Part shown: positions 32,586 to 40,897 of the stretch, piece by piece
Numbering within the stretch: the stretch's first letter is position 1
Layout of the letters: the number at the start of each line of letters is the position of its first letter
Made by a program: the position numbers and the translations under genes
From: Nonomuraea glycinis
Lineage (GTDB): Bacteria; Actinomycetota; Actinomycetes; Streptosporangiales; Streptosporangiaceae
DNA: 64,000 nt
Reading direction: 5' to 3'
NCBI RefSeq assembly: GCF_014646515.1
Contig: NZ_BMNK01000014.1
Span: 130,822-194,821, forward strand
Notes under the pieces: generated by a model
What the model was told of the DNA's origin: nothing
Database searches by the model: none
The model's input: only the letters and a program-made list of their open reading frames with translations

Positions 32586-33743
32586 TCAGAGCACTTTCCG
32601 GGCGCCTGGCAGGGCGCGTACCAGGTACGCGATCGCCCAGCACAGCGGCAGTGCGAGGGCGACGAGCAGCGCGCCCTTCGCGACCGCGGGCGCCTGTACG
32701 TCGCGGAGGGCGTAGCCCAGGCCGACCAGCACGGCCGGGTGGATGACGTAGACGGTGAAGGCGTGCTCGGACAGGAAGCGGCGGCGGCGTCCCTGGTGGT
32801 TGAGGCGCTCCCGGAACAGCACCAGAAAGCCGAGGATGACGCCGACGGCGAGCGTCGTCTCGAAGGTCGCCACCAGCAGCGACTGCGTGGTTCCGTGCCC
32901 CATGCTCGCCTCCGGGGCGGAGATCAGGACGAAGAGGAGGCCGACCGCGGCGACGGCCGCGGTGGCGAACCCGATCCGGCCGGTCGCTCTGGACAGGCCC
33001 CCCAGCCAGCCGCGCCGGGTCGCGATCAGTCCGATGACGAACAGCGCCGCGTACTGCGGAAGGTAGGCGGGTGAGGGCAGCCCCAGGAGCGATTCGCCCA
33101 TCGGCACCGCGATGCGCCACAGGTAGGTCGCCAGGGCCAGCCCGGCGGTGAACCCGGCGATCGCGACGGCGCCGGGTGCCCGGCCCGTGGCCAGGACCGG
33201 GGCCGATGCGCGCCGGCCCTCGGCGGTCAGCAGCCTCCAGATGACGTAGAGCGCGCTGAACACGAACAGCACCTCGACGAACCACATCGGCCCCGGGGTG
33301 AACGACTGCAGGTAGTACTCCCAGTAGGGCAGCTCGGCCCCTTGCTGGGCGGCGGCGTCTCTCGCCTTGAGGTATCGGCCGACCGTTGCCAGAGGGCGGA
33401 CCGCCAGCAGCCAGAGCAGCAGCGGGACGCCCAGGCGTAGCAGCCGCTCCCTCATGAATGGCCCGGCCCCCTTGCGGTCGTAGGACCCCGGCACGAAGAG
33501 AGCTGAGATGAGGAAGAAGGCGCCCATGAAGAACGCCTGGTTGAGCACGATCACGATGTCCAGGAGCGTGCCCGAGGCGTCGGTCGGCGGTTCGAGGTAG
33601 TACCAGTTCGGGATGTTGCTGTAGGCGAGCACGGAGTGGTGGATCACCACGAGCGCCATCAGGGCGGTGCGTAAGTTGTCGATGTAGAAGAGCCGCGCGG
33701 AGGTGGTGGGCGGCGCGGTGAGCTGGTTGACGTGCTGGGTCAT
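32586..33743 (-). CDS. Acyltransferase 3 family membrane protein
   Basis: A 385-residue polytopic protein with about ten hydrophobic segments. The family entry motif RLFYIDNLRTALMALVVIHH and YDRKGAGPFMRERLLRLGVP are typical of OafA/YrhL-like O-acyltransferases that acylate cell-surface sugars or glycolipids. The His of VIHH would be catalytic. It overlaps the upstream TetR gene by four bases (ATGA), so both form an operon under that repressor. Confidence 0.87.
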   Translation of the reverse strand: MTQHVNQLTAPPTTSARLFYIDNLRTALMALVVIHHSVLAYSNIPNWYYLEPPTDASGTLLDIVIVLNQAFFMGAFFLISALFVPGSYDRKGAGPFMRERLLRLGVPLLLWLLAVRPLATVGRYLKARDAAAQQGAELPYWEYYLQSFTPGPMWFVEVLFVFSALYVIWRLLTAEGRRASAPVLATGRAPGAVAIAGFTAGLALATYLWRIAVPMGESLLGLPSPAYLPQYAALFVIGLIATRRGWLGGLSRATGRIGFATAAVAAVGLLFVLISAPEASMGHGTTQSLLVATFETTLAVGVILGFLVLFRERLNHQGRRRRFLSEHAFTVYVIHPAVLVGLGYALRDVQAPAVAKGALLVALALPLCWAIAYLVRALPGARKVL

Positions 33744-34387
33744 CGATTTGCCGTTTCTTCAGGGTGTCCGGCTCGGGTGGCATGCTCGAACAGGTCCGCC
33801 AGCTCGTCCGCGTGCGCTTCCAGGTCATGTTCGGGGTTGGTCACCCAGTAGGCGAACATCTGATCGACCGCGGCCTGCACGCTGACGGCCATCACGCGGC
33901 AGTCGAAGGAGCGGAACTCGCCGTTCTCCTGGCCGCGGCGGAACAACGCCTCCCGCGCTTGGTAGATCGGCTCGTTGAAGGCGACGCCGTAGCGCGGCCT
34001 GCGGTCGGGGGTGCGGAGATTGTTGCGGATCTCGCCGAGGGCGAGCAGGTGGGAGCGGTGATTCCGCATGTACGCGGCGACCGCGCGGATGTCCGCCCGC
34101 AGCTCGCCGGCCGCCGTGGTCTCCTTCTCCTTCAGCGGTACGACGAAGGCGACGATCCCGAGGTAGACCTGCTCGACGATCTGCTCCATCAGCTCGGTCT
34201 TGCCGGCGAAATGGTAGGAGATCACGCCTTTGCTGATGCCGGCGCGCTCGGCGATGCGTGCCAGTGAGGTGTTGGCATAGCCCAACTCCATGAAGGTCTC
34301 GATGGCGCTCTCGATGATCTGGGTGCGGCGGGCCTCCTCAATGAACGACGGCTGTTTCTGGCCATCTGGCTTCTTTTCTGACCGCAT
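33740..34387 (-). CDS. TetR-family repressor of the acyltransferase operon
   Basis: A 215-residue regulator. The HTH is RRTQIIESAIETFMELGYAN, TSLARIAERAGISKGVISYH, FAGKTELMEQIVEQVYLGI; the ligand domain is complete. I start at the ATG at 34387 (MRSEKKPDG); the frame is open further upstream. The start region contains CCGCATG...CATGCGG, an inverted repeat that would let the protein repress itself and the acyltransferase. TACTAC nine bases before the ATG suggests a leaderless transcript. Confidence 0.85.
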   Translation of the reverse strand: MRSEKKPDGQKQPSFIEEARRTQIIESAIETFMELGYANTSLARIAERAGISKGVISYHFAGKTELMEQIVEQVYLGIVAFVVPLKEKETTAAGELRADIRAVAAYMRNHRSHLLALGEIRNNLRTPDRRPRYGVAFNEPIYQAREALFRRGQENGEFRSFDCRVMAVSVQAAVDQMFAYWVTNPEHDLEAHADELADLFEHATRAGHPEETANR

Positions 34388-34438
34388 GGCCAAAAAGTAG
34401 TACATGCGGCCAGAAGAACGCAACCTGGAGCCGCGAGG

Positions 34439-34993
34439 TCAGCCGGCGGGCACCCGCCGCACCCGCTTGGGATACCAGGCGGTGAAGGCCGAGGGGAGGA
34501 CGAAGGAGAGCACCTTGATGGCGATGACCAGCGTCGTGGCATGCGGGGAGGTGTGCAGGACGAGTGTCAGCGAGAGCGCGGCGACGGTGAAGGCCACGGC
34601 CCACACGGTGGTGATGACGGCGTTGACGCGGTAGAACCGCGGGGTCTCCCAGACCTCCTTCGGCGCCATGGAGCGCGCGATGCCGAGCGTGAACGGCCTG
34701 CGCAGGGCCAGTGAGCCCCAGGCGGTGCCCGCCAGCCAGACGTTGACCAGCGCGGGACCGTACGGAGTGAGGGGTGAGTGCGGGTCCGCGAGGGACAGCG
34801 CCGTGAGGCAGGTGAAGAAGATCGCCGCGCTGCTCTCGATCACCATCTCGTCCCAGCCCTTGCCCGCTCTGCGGTCGAGGGCGACGAGGGCAAGGGCGAG
34901 GGTGAGGCCGGTGATGGCGCCCCAGCGCCACTCGTCGCCGGTGGCGATGACCGCGTAGGCGATCCATGGCAGGAAGCCGAGCAGGCCGCGCAT
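34439..34993 (-). CDS. Integral membrane protein controlled by PadR
   Basis: A 184-residue protein with about five hydrophobic helices (FLPWIAYAVIATGDEWRW and TGLTLALALVAL first). The start MRGLLGFLPW follows GAAGGGAC. It resembles small uncharacterised actinobacterial membrane proteins that sit beside PadR regulators. It is transcribed divergently from the PadR gene, and a near-perfect operator arm lies 18 bases before its ATG. Confidence 0.75.
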   Translation of the reverse strand: MRGLLGFLPWIAYAVIATGDEWRWGAITGLTLALALVALDRRAGKGWDEMVIESSAAIFFTCLTALSLADPHSPLTPYGPALVNVWLAGTAWGSLALRRPFTLGIARSMAPKEVWETPRFYRVNAVITTVWAVAFTVAALSLTLVLHTSPHATTLVIAIKVLSFVLPSAFTAWYPKRVRRVPAG

Positions 34994-35011
34994 GATCAGG
35001 TGTCCCTTCAC

Positions 35012-35070
35012 ATTCCTATAGTGACAGGTCGAAGCTAGAACTTCCTGGGCTGACATGTCAATATAGGAAT
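35012..35070. promoter_or_regulatory. Bipartite PadR operator
   Basis: ATTCCTATAGTGACA (35012-35026) and TGTCAATATAGGAAT (35056-35070) are inverted copies matching at 14 of 15 positions, one beside each divergent start codon. The second ends exactly at the padR ATG, so that transcript is probably leaderless. Each arm contains TATAGG, a possible -10 for each direction. Confidence 0.7.
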
Positions 35071-35592
35071 ATGAGCCTTCGACACGCCGTGCTGGGACTG
35101 CTCTCCGAAGGGCCCGCGAGCGGATACGACCTGATGAAGCTGTTCGACGTCTCGCTGTCGAACGTGTGGCCGGCCACGCAGAGCCAGCTCTACGCCGAGC
35201 TCGGCAAACTGGCCGACGCCGGCCTCGTGGACGTGTCGGCCGAGGGCCCCCGCGGCCGCAAGGAATACGCGATCACCGATGACGGCCTGGCGGAGCTGCG
35301 CCGCTGGATCACCGACGTCGAGCCGACCAGGGTGCTCCGCAGCGACATGCTGCTCCGCGTCTTCTTCCTGGCCCAGGTCGCACCCGAGCAGGCCCGCGCG
35401 TACCTGAGCCACCAGGCGGCGCTGGCCGGCAGGCACCTGGAGAGCCTGAAGAGGATCGGGGAGCTCCTCGAGAGCGGCCAGGACAACCTCTCGGTGTACG
35501 GCAAGATCACCCTTGAGTACGGTCGGCGCCTGGCCGAGGCACAGCAGGGCTGGGCCGAATGGGCCGAAACCGAAGTCGCCCCAGATCGCTGA
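35071..35592 (+). CDS. PadR-family transcriptional regulator
   Basis: A 173-residue regulator with the PadR winged helix: MSLRHAVLGLLSEGPASGYD, LMKLFDVSLSNVWPATQSQL, YAELGKLADAGLVDVSAEGP, followed by a helical C-terminal dimer domain (Vir C-terminal-like). PadR proteins sense phenolics, antibiotics or envelope stress and repress adjacent membrane or efflux genes. Its start codon directly abuts one arm of the operator. Confidence 0.92.
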   Translation: MSLRHAVLGLLSEGPASGYDLMKLFDVSLSNVWPATQSQLYAELGKLADAGLVDVSAEGPRGRKEYAITDDGLAELRRWITDVEPTRVLRSDMLLRVFFLAQVAPEQARAYLSHQAALAGRHLESLKRIGELLESGQDNLSVYGKITLEYGRRLAEAQQGWAEWAETEVAPDR

Positions 35593-35620
35593 GTGCCGCT
35601 AGGTGTCGTGCCCGGTCACC

Positions 35621-35738
35621 GGACGCGCAGGTCGGCGAAGAGCGCGGCGTGGTCGGTCATTGGACGCGCAGGTCGGCGAAGAGCGCGGCGTGGTCGGTCA
35701 TTGGACGCGCAGGTCGGCGAAGAGCGCGGCGTGGTCGG
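35621..35738. repeat. 41-bp tandem repeat, nearly three copies, at the 3' end of the EEP gene
   Basis: Copies start at 35621, 35662 and 35703; the third lacks its last five bases. The first differs only at CACC for CATT. The third copy encodes the last 12 residues and stop of the phosphatase-family gene; the other two lie beyond the stop codon. Confidence 0.9.
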
Positions 35739-36678
35739 AGCCGGGGATGTCGTACACCTGCGTCGTCACCGCACCGGCGCGGCCGTCGGTCAGCACGTGG
35801 TCGATGGTCACCAGCGGGGGGAGCCTGCTCATCGGCCAGGTCGGCGCCAGCCCGCGCCCGGTGGCCGCCCCCGCGTCGGTGTAGCCGGTGTCGAGCAGCC
35901 GTCGGAACACGGCGTGGTCCAGCGTCGCGTTGAAGTCGCCGGCCAGGATGCGCGGCGGCCCGTCGGACGGGGCGGGCGGCAGCGTGGCGATGCCCGCCTC
36001 CCACTCGCCCACGGTCCCCGGGACCGGCGCCACCGGGTGCACGACCACCACCTCCACGGCCGAGCCGCCGGGCAGCGCCACCTGCGCCACCGGCATGTGG
36101 TGCCCCACCGGCCGGAACAGCCCCGCCCGCTCCCGCAGCGGGTGGCGCGCGTAGATGCCGCTGCCCTCGGGTCCGCGCGGCATCGGCTGGGTGACCTCGT
36201 ACGGCAGCAGGTCCTCCAGCCCGGCCGCCGCCAGCCGGTCCCGCGCCGACCAGGTCAGCTCCTGCACGCTGAACACGTCCACGTCGAGTGTCCGTACGAG
36301 ATCGACGAGGACCTGGGCGTCGCCCCGGCCGCCGTTGAGGTTCGCGGTCAGCAGGCGCAGCGGCCGGCCCTCGGTCGGCGCCGCGCCGGCGATCGCGCGT
36401 GGCACCACGAGCCCGGCCAGACAGACGCACACCGCGAGGAGGATCGCCACGGCCGCCCGGCTCCTGGCCCAGCCCGCGCAGGCCAGCGCCACCAGCGCGG
36501 CCACCCCGAAGTACGGCGTGAACGACACCAGCGGCACCAGGAGGAACCCGGCCTCCAGCCCGCCCAGCCGCATCGCCGTCCCGGCCGCGAACACCACCGC
36601 CACCACGACGGCCAGTCGCGCCGCCCGAGCCCGCCTGGGCCGCACCCGCAGCACCGGCTTCTGCACACCGTCTTTCAT
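35698..36678 (-). CDS. Membrane-anchored endonuclease/exonuclease/phosphatase-family protein
   Basis: A 326-residue protein with three N-terminal transmembrane helices (residues about 19-105) and an outward EEP domain. Catalytic motifs are LLTANLNGGRGD, FSVQELTWSA with the metal Glu, ILAGDFNATLDH, and the terminal SDHAALFADL with the general-base His. Relatives hydrolyse phosphodiesters in lipids or nucleic acids. I use the ATG at 36678 rather than the GTG 12 bases earlier. Its 3' end lies in a 41-bp tandem repeat. Confidence 0.87.
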   Translation of the reverse strand: MKDGVQKPVLRVRPRRARAARLAVVVAVVFAAGTAMRLGGLEAGFLLVPLVSFTPYFGVAALVALACAGWARSRAAVAILLAVCVCLAGLVVPRAIAGAAPTEGRPLRLLTANLNGGRGDAQVLVDLVRTLDVDVFSVQELTWSARDRLAAAGLEDLLPYEVTQPMPRGPEGSGIYARHPLRERAGLFRPVGHHMPVAQVALPGGSAVEVVVVHPVAPVPGTVGEWEAGIATLPPAPSDGPPRILAGDFNATLDHAVFRRLLDTGYTDAGAATGRGLAPTWPMSRLPPLVTIDHVLTDGRAGAVTTQVYDIPGSDHAALFADLRVQ

Positions 36679-36829
36679 GAGCACGGCCACGAACTCTAGG
36701 CGGCCATTCTTAAACTCCCATGAGTGGCGTCCGGCGCGCCCCCAGGGACGGGTTGGACACCAGGTGTGGCACGACCAATATCCGCTCGCCCCGCCCCGCC
36801 GCGTCCCTGCCCGGGAACGGATGGCGAGG

Positions 36830-37774
36830 TCAGGGCTGGGTGGCGTCCGGCGACGGCGCTACGGCATCCGCGTCCCTGACCGACGCGTCGTCGTTGCGCT
36901 TCTCGTCGCTGTAGACCATCAGGGTCGAGCCGGCCAGGGCGAGCACGATGCCGATGGCCCCGTAGACCGACGGCAGCGTCTGGTAGACCGCCAGGGACAG
37001 CACGATCGTCAGGACCGGGGCGAGCGCGTTGGTGATGGGGGCCACGACCGCGGCCTTGCCCCGGCTGAGCGCCATCACCAGGAACAGCGCGCCGGCGGCG
37101 TTGAGCACCTGGGTCACCGCGGTCAGCGCGGGCGCCTGCCAGGGGGCGCCGCTGGGCAGGCCGCCCATCATCACCAGCGCCACGGGGATCAGCAGCAGCC
37201 CGCTGATCGTCATCCAGCCGAAGATGGTGCCGTCGTTGATGCCGAGGAGCGCGCCTTTGCGCATGAAGAACGCCTGCGCGCCCCAGGCCACGCAGATCAC
37301 GATGGCCAGCGGCAGCCACGGGCCGGTCACATCCGCGTTGCCGTCGCCGCCGGAGATGCTGAACAGGACGATCGCGGCCAGCGCGGCGACCGCACCGATG
37401 ACGGCGAGCCGTTGGATCCGCTCGCGGAGCAGCGCCACGGCCATGAGCACGGTGATCACCGGGGACAGCGACACCAGCGGGAAGATCAGGTAGGCGGGGC
37501 CGTTCGACAGCGCCTGGAACAGGAGCAACTGCCCGCCCGCGCCGGTGAGCCCGGCGAGCAGTCCGTAGACGGCTGCGACGGGCCGCCGGTCGAACCGGTT
37601 GCCGCGCAGCGCGAAGTAGGCGGGGATCAGCATGGTGAACGCCCAGATGACGTACACCATCTCGTTCGGGTAGCCGTACAGGCTGGTGGGGAGGTTGGAG
37701 AAGGCGCCCCACACGCCCCAGAAGACGACCAGCAGGGTCGCGTAGAGTATCCAGCTTCTTCTGACAGTGATCAT
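36830..37774 (-). CDS. DMT-superfamily (EamA) transporter
   Basis: A 314-residue protein with ten hydrophobic segments in two EamA halves (first half from WILYATLLVVFWGVWGAFSN, second from GINDGTIFGWMTISGLLLIP). It probably moves a sugar or amino-sugar derivative across the membrane. It overlaps the BadF-type kinase by four bases (ATGA), the third gene of the GntR-flanked operon. The C-terminus is a short charged tail. Confidence 0.87.
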   Translation of the reverse strand: MITVRRSWILYATLLVVFWGVWGAFSNLPTSLYGYPNEMVYVIWAFTMLIPAYFALRGNRFDRRPVAAVYGLLAGLTGAGGQLLLFQALSNGPAYLIFPLVSLSPVITVLMAVALLRERIQRLAVIGAVAALAAIVLFSISGGDGNADVTGPWLPLAIVICVAWGAQAFFMRKGALLGINDGTIFGWMTISGLLLIPVALVMMGGLPSGAPWQAPALTAVTQVLNAAGALFLVMALSRGKAAVVAPITNALAPVLTIVLSLAVYQTLPSVYGAIGIVLALAGSTLMVYSDEKRNDDASVRDADAVAPSPDATQP

Positions 37775-38763
37775 GAGCCTTCTCCTTCTCCTGCGGTCGT
37801 GGGCACCGGGGTGGAGCGCAAGCGGTCGAGCGCCGCCTGGTCAAGGGGGGTGCCGGCGAGTTTCGCCGCGTAGAGCGCGGCTCCGACGACGGGCTCGTAC
37901 AGGGGGTCGCGCAGCTCGTAACCGGCCATGTCCCGGGTGAAGGCGCTGAGCACCGCGCCGGACTTGAACGTGCCGCCGGAGTACGAGACCGGTACGCGCT
38001 CGCCGGGCTCGAAACCGAGCTGATCACGAGTGGCGTGCACCAGCAGCGCGAGCTCGCGCCCGGCCTCGGACAGGATGGCGGCGGCGCACTCGTCGCCCAG
38101 GTCGGCCGCCTCGACGACCCGCGGGGTGAGGGCCGCGATGTCACCGCGGCTGCCGCGCCACTGGTTGAACACGACATCGATGACGTTGAGGTCCGACGCG
38201 AGGGCGAGATGCCGCCGGAAGACCTCGGCCAGCGGGCCCTCCGGCAGCCGGCCGTCGCTCATCCGGGAGAACGCGTTGAGGCCGCGGACCGCGATCCAGT
38301 ACGCGGAGCCCTCGTCGCCGAACAGCTCCCCCCAGCCGCCCACGCGCACTCCGCGCCCGGCCCGTTCGCCGTAGGTCATCGAGCCGGTGCCGCTCAGGAC
38401 GTTGATGCCGTCCGCCGCGCCGAGCGAGCCGGCCCACCCGCACACCGTGTCGTTGTCGCAGGCGTAGCGGTCGTGGCCGAGCACGGCTCGCGGCGCGGCG
38501 TCCAGGATGGGGATGTCCCCGGGAGCCTCGCCGTAGCCCGGCAGGCCGAAGAAGGCGTACGCGATGTCGGAGGGCTTGATGCCCGCGTCCGCGCAGACCG
38601 AGGCGACGCCCTGTTCGAGGGCGCGCTCGACGAGGCCGATGCCTTCCGAGGCTTGCGAGAAGTAGTAGCTGCCGGCGGTCCGCGCCTGCCCGGCTACGTT
38701 CCCGTCCTGGTCGACCAGGCAGAAGGCGGTTTTGGTACCACCGCCGTCGACGCCGAGAAACAT
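37771..38763 (-). CDS. BadF/BadG/BcrA/BcrD ATPase-family sugar kinase (N-acetylglucosamine-kinase-like)
   Basis: A 330-residue ASKHA-fold protein. The phosphate-1 motif is MFLGVDGGGTKTAFCLVDQD, the phosphate-2 region is INVLSGTGSMTYGERAGR, and the adenosine motif is VPVSYSGGTFKSGAVL. This matches N-acetylglucosamine-kinase-like members that phosphorylate amino sugars with ATP. It lies between a SIS-domain protein (27 bases upstream) and a transporter, which supports amino-sugar uptake and use. Confidence 0.87.
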   Translation of the reverse strand: MFLGVDGGGTKTAFCLVDQDGNVAGQARTAGSYYFSQASEGIGLVERALEQGVASVCADAGIKPSDIAYAFFGLPGYGEAPGDIPILDAAPRAVLGHDRYACDNDTVCGWAGSLGAADGINVLSGTGSMTYGERAGRGVRVGGWGELFGDEGSAYWIAVRGLNAFSRMSDGRLPEGPLAEVFRRHLALASDLNVIDVVFNQWRGSRGDIAALTPRVVEAADLGDECAAAILSEAGRELALLVHATRDQLGFEPGERVPVSYSGGTFKSGAVLSAFTRDMAGYELRDPLYEPVVGAALYAAKLAGTPLDQAALDRLRSTPVPTTAGEGEGS

Positions 38764-38789
38764 CGTGCCACCTCCGTGCCGCTGGGCTG

Positions 38790-39956
38790 TCAGTGCTCGA
38801 ACGGGTGCTGGAACGGGTGCAGGATCACGCCGTGCACCACTCGGTTGACCTCACCGGAAGGGAACGGGTTGTCGGGCCGGACGCCCTGGAGCACGGCGGC
38901 CTTGAGGCCGATGAGCTGGGCATGGACGACCGCGGGCAGGGCCAGCGCCGCGTCCTCGAGGTCCCCGGCGCCGTCCAGCCGCCAGCTCGCCTCGTCCGTC
39001 GGGCCGCCGTCCCCGGCTTCGATCGCGATGACACTGCCGGGCGCCATGGTGGTGCGGAGCTCGGCGAGGATGTCCAGGTCGTACCGGCGGGTGTACGGGT
39101 CGTTCGACACGTACACGATCACGACGGCGCGCTCGTTCAGTACGGCCTTAGGGCCGTGGCGGAAGCCCAGGGCGGAGTCGGAGGTCGCGACGATCGCGCC
39201 GCCGGTCAGTTCGAGCACCTTCAGCGCCGACTCCGCGGCCAGCGCCCGCAGCGCCCCGCTGCCCAGGTAGATGATCCGCTCGGGGGCGCGGGCCAGCAGC
39301 GCGTCGAGGTTCTCACCCAGGACGGCGTCATGCAGGACGCGCTCGGCCGCCTGGGCCAGCCGCTCAGCGACACCGGCATAGGGGGCGCCGCCGAGGGCGA
39401 GGAGGGCGGCGAGCGTCATCCCGGTGAAACTCGAGGTCATCGCGAAGCCGCGGTCGTTGGACTCGGGCGGCATCAGGAGCACGTACGAGGTGGTCCGGCC
39501 GGAATGCTCCCGGGCGAGCTGCCCCTGCTCGTTGCAGGTGATCACGAGGTGGTGCACCTCTGACAGGCACTGCTCGGCGAGCTCGGTGGCCGCGACGCTC
39601 TCCGGGCTGTCCCCGGACCGGGCGAAGGAGACGAGCAGGGTCGGGAGATCCTCGGTGAAGCAGCCTCGGGGGTCGGCGACGATGTCCGTGGTGGACACGG
39701 CGTCGACCCGCCGCCCGAGTCGCCGCGCCAGTGTCGTGGCCAGCAGTTGCCCGGCGAAACTCGAGGTGCCGGCGCCGGTGAGCACCACGCGCAGGTGGTC
39801 GCGGGCCACCAGCGGCCGGAGGAAGCCGTCGAGCGCGGCCCGGGAGGCGGCGACGATGCCGTCGATGTCACGCCAGACGCCGGGCTGCTGGGTGATCTCA
39901 CGGACGGTGTCGTCGGCCCCGATGCCGCGAGCCAGGGTGCCGAGAAGGCCGGTCAC
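38790..39956 (-). CDS. SIS-domain sugar isomerase/deaminase (AgaS/GlmS-like)
   Basis: A 388-residue protein with two SIS domains. The first is VVLTGAGTSSFAGQLLATTL and LVSFARSGDSPESVAA, the second IIYLGSGALRALAAESALKV, LELTGG and LGFRHGPKAVLNE. These resemble tagatose/galactosamine-6-phosphate ketose isomerases (AgaS) and the GlmS isomerase module without a glutaminase domain. It is expected to deaminate/isomerise an amino-sugar phosphate. It is the first gene of the operon divergent from GntR. Confidence 0.87.
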   Translation of the reverse strand: MTGLLGTLARGIGADDTVREITQQPGVWRDIDGIVAASRAALDGFLRPLVARDHLRVVLTGAGTSSFAGQLLATTLARRLGRRVDAVSTTDIVADPRGCFTEDLPTLLVSFARSGDSPESVAATELAEQCLSEVHHLVITCNEQGQLAREHSGRTTSYVLLMPPESNDRGFAMTSSFTGMTLAALLALGGAPYAGVAERLAQAAERVLHDAVLGENLDALLARAPERIIYLGSGALRALAAESALKVLELTGGAIVATSDSALGFRHGPKAVLNERAVVIVYVSNDPYTRRYDLDILAELRTTMAPGSVIAIEAGDGGPTDEASWRLDGAGDLEDAALALPAVVHAQLIGLKAAVLQGVRPDNPFPSGEVNRVVHGVILHPFQHPFEH

Positions 39957-39968
39957 AGAAACTCCTTT

Positions 39969-40014
39969 GTGGTGCTTTCACGCGCGATCGTGTGGTGCTC
40001 TCACGCGCGATCGC
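39969..40014. repeat. 23-bp tandem duplication upstream of the SIS gene
   Basis: Two adjacent copies of a GTGGTGCT...CACGCGCGATCG unit differing at two bases. It lies in the leader of the sugar operon and could double a binding site, with ACGCGCGATCG as the conserved core. Confidence 0.7.
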
Positions 40015-40113
40015 ACCTCGCTGACGTGGTCGGTTCTTGACGCTGCCGACAAACTGGAACATTACTGGCCTGGTTTCTGGTCGTCAATGGTAGGAGACTG
40101 GTATGGTTCTGGT

Positions 40114-40872
40114 ATGACCCCCTCTTTCCCGCAGGGCTTGTTGAGCGATGACGCGCTGCCCCGCTATGTCCAGGTCGCCGCACGGCTCTGGGCCGACATC
40201 ACGGCCCGCGGCGCCAAGGCGGGGGACCGGCTGCCGTCGGAGCGGAGTCTGGCCATCCGGTACGAGGTGTCCAGGGACACGCTGCGCGCCGCCCTGGCCG
40301 AGCTGGCCAACCGGGGTCTGCTGGAGTCCGCCGCCGCCCGCGGCTGGTTCGTCACCAAGGAGGACCAGGTGGTCACGCCGGCGGCCGGGCACACCGTGGA
40401 GGGGTTCGCCGACTACGCCCTGAAACACGGCCTGGCCACCCGCAGCCGGGTGCTGGAGTCGGCGACCCGGCCGGCGACCGTGAACGAGGCCGAGACGCTG
40501 CGCATCGGACCGGGCACCGCGCTGTTCGAGATGCGGCGGCTGCGGTTCCTCGACGGCCTCGTCGTCGTGCTGGAGCACAACCGGGTGCCGCTGTCGCTCT
40601 GCCCCCAGTTGGCCTCCACCGACTTCACGACCGCGTCGCTCTACGCCACCCTGCGCAGCGCCGATCCGCCCCAGTTGCCCCGGGTCGCGGACTACCAGGT
40701 GGGGGCACGGCAGCCCGAGGCCGCGGAGCGGGAGCTGCTCGAGATCGACGACGGGACGCCGGTGCTGGTCGCCGAGCAGCTCACCTTCAACCAGGACAGG
40801 CGGCCGCTCGAACTGACGATGCAGGTCTACCGGGGGGATCGCTACCGGTTCCGGGCGTCCATCACCGACTGA
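40114..40872 (+). CDS. GntR/HutC-family (UTRA) transcriptional regulator
   Basis: A 252-residue regulator. The winged HTH is LPRYVQVAARLWADITARGA, KAGDRLPSERSLAIRYEVSR, DTLRAALAELANRGLLESAA; the UTRA ligand domain follows (ETLRIGPGTALFEMRRLRFL). UTRA domains in NagR/DasR bind amino-sugar phosphates, which agrees with the adjacent SIS and kinase genes. Two CTGGTATG repeats spaced 11 bp (40098 and 40109) run into the start codon and may be its operator. Confidence 0.88.
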   Translation: MTPSFPQGLLSDDALPRYVQVAARLWADITARGAKAGDRLPSERSLAIRYEVSRDTLRAALAELANRGLLESAAARGWFVTKEDQVVTPAAGHTVEGFADYALKHGLATRSRVLESATRPATVNEAETLRIGPGTALFEMRRLRFLDGLVVVLEHNRVPLSLCPQLASTDFTTASLYATLRSADPPQLPRVADYQVGARQPEAAERELLEIDDGTPVLVAEQLTFNQDRRPLELTMQVYRGDRYRFRASITD

Positions 40873-40897
40873 ACCGGCATCGCCCTGGGCGCGCCTT

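Noticed and set aside
36155..37873. Plus-strand frame of 572 codons across the EEP and DMT genes
   Set aside because: It spans two well-supported minus-strand genes and is Arg/Gln/His-rich; shadow frame.
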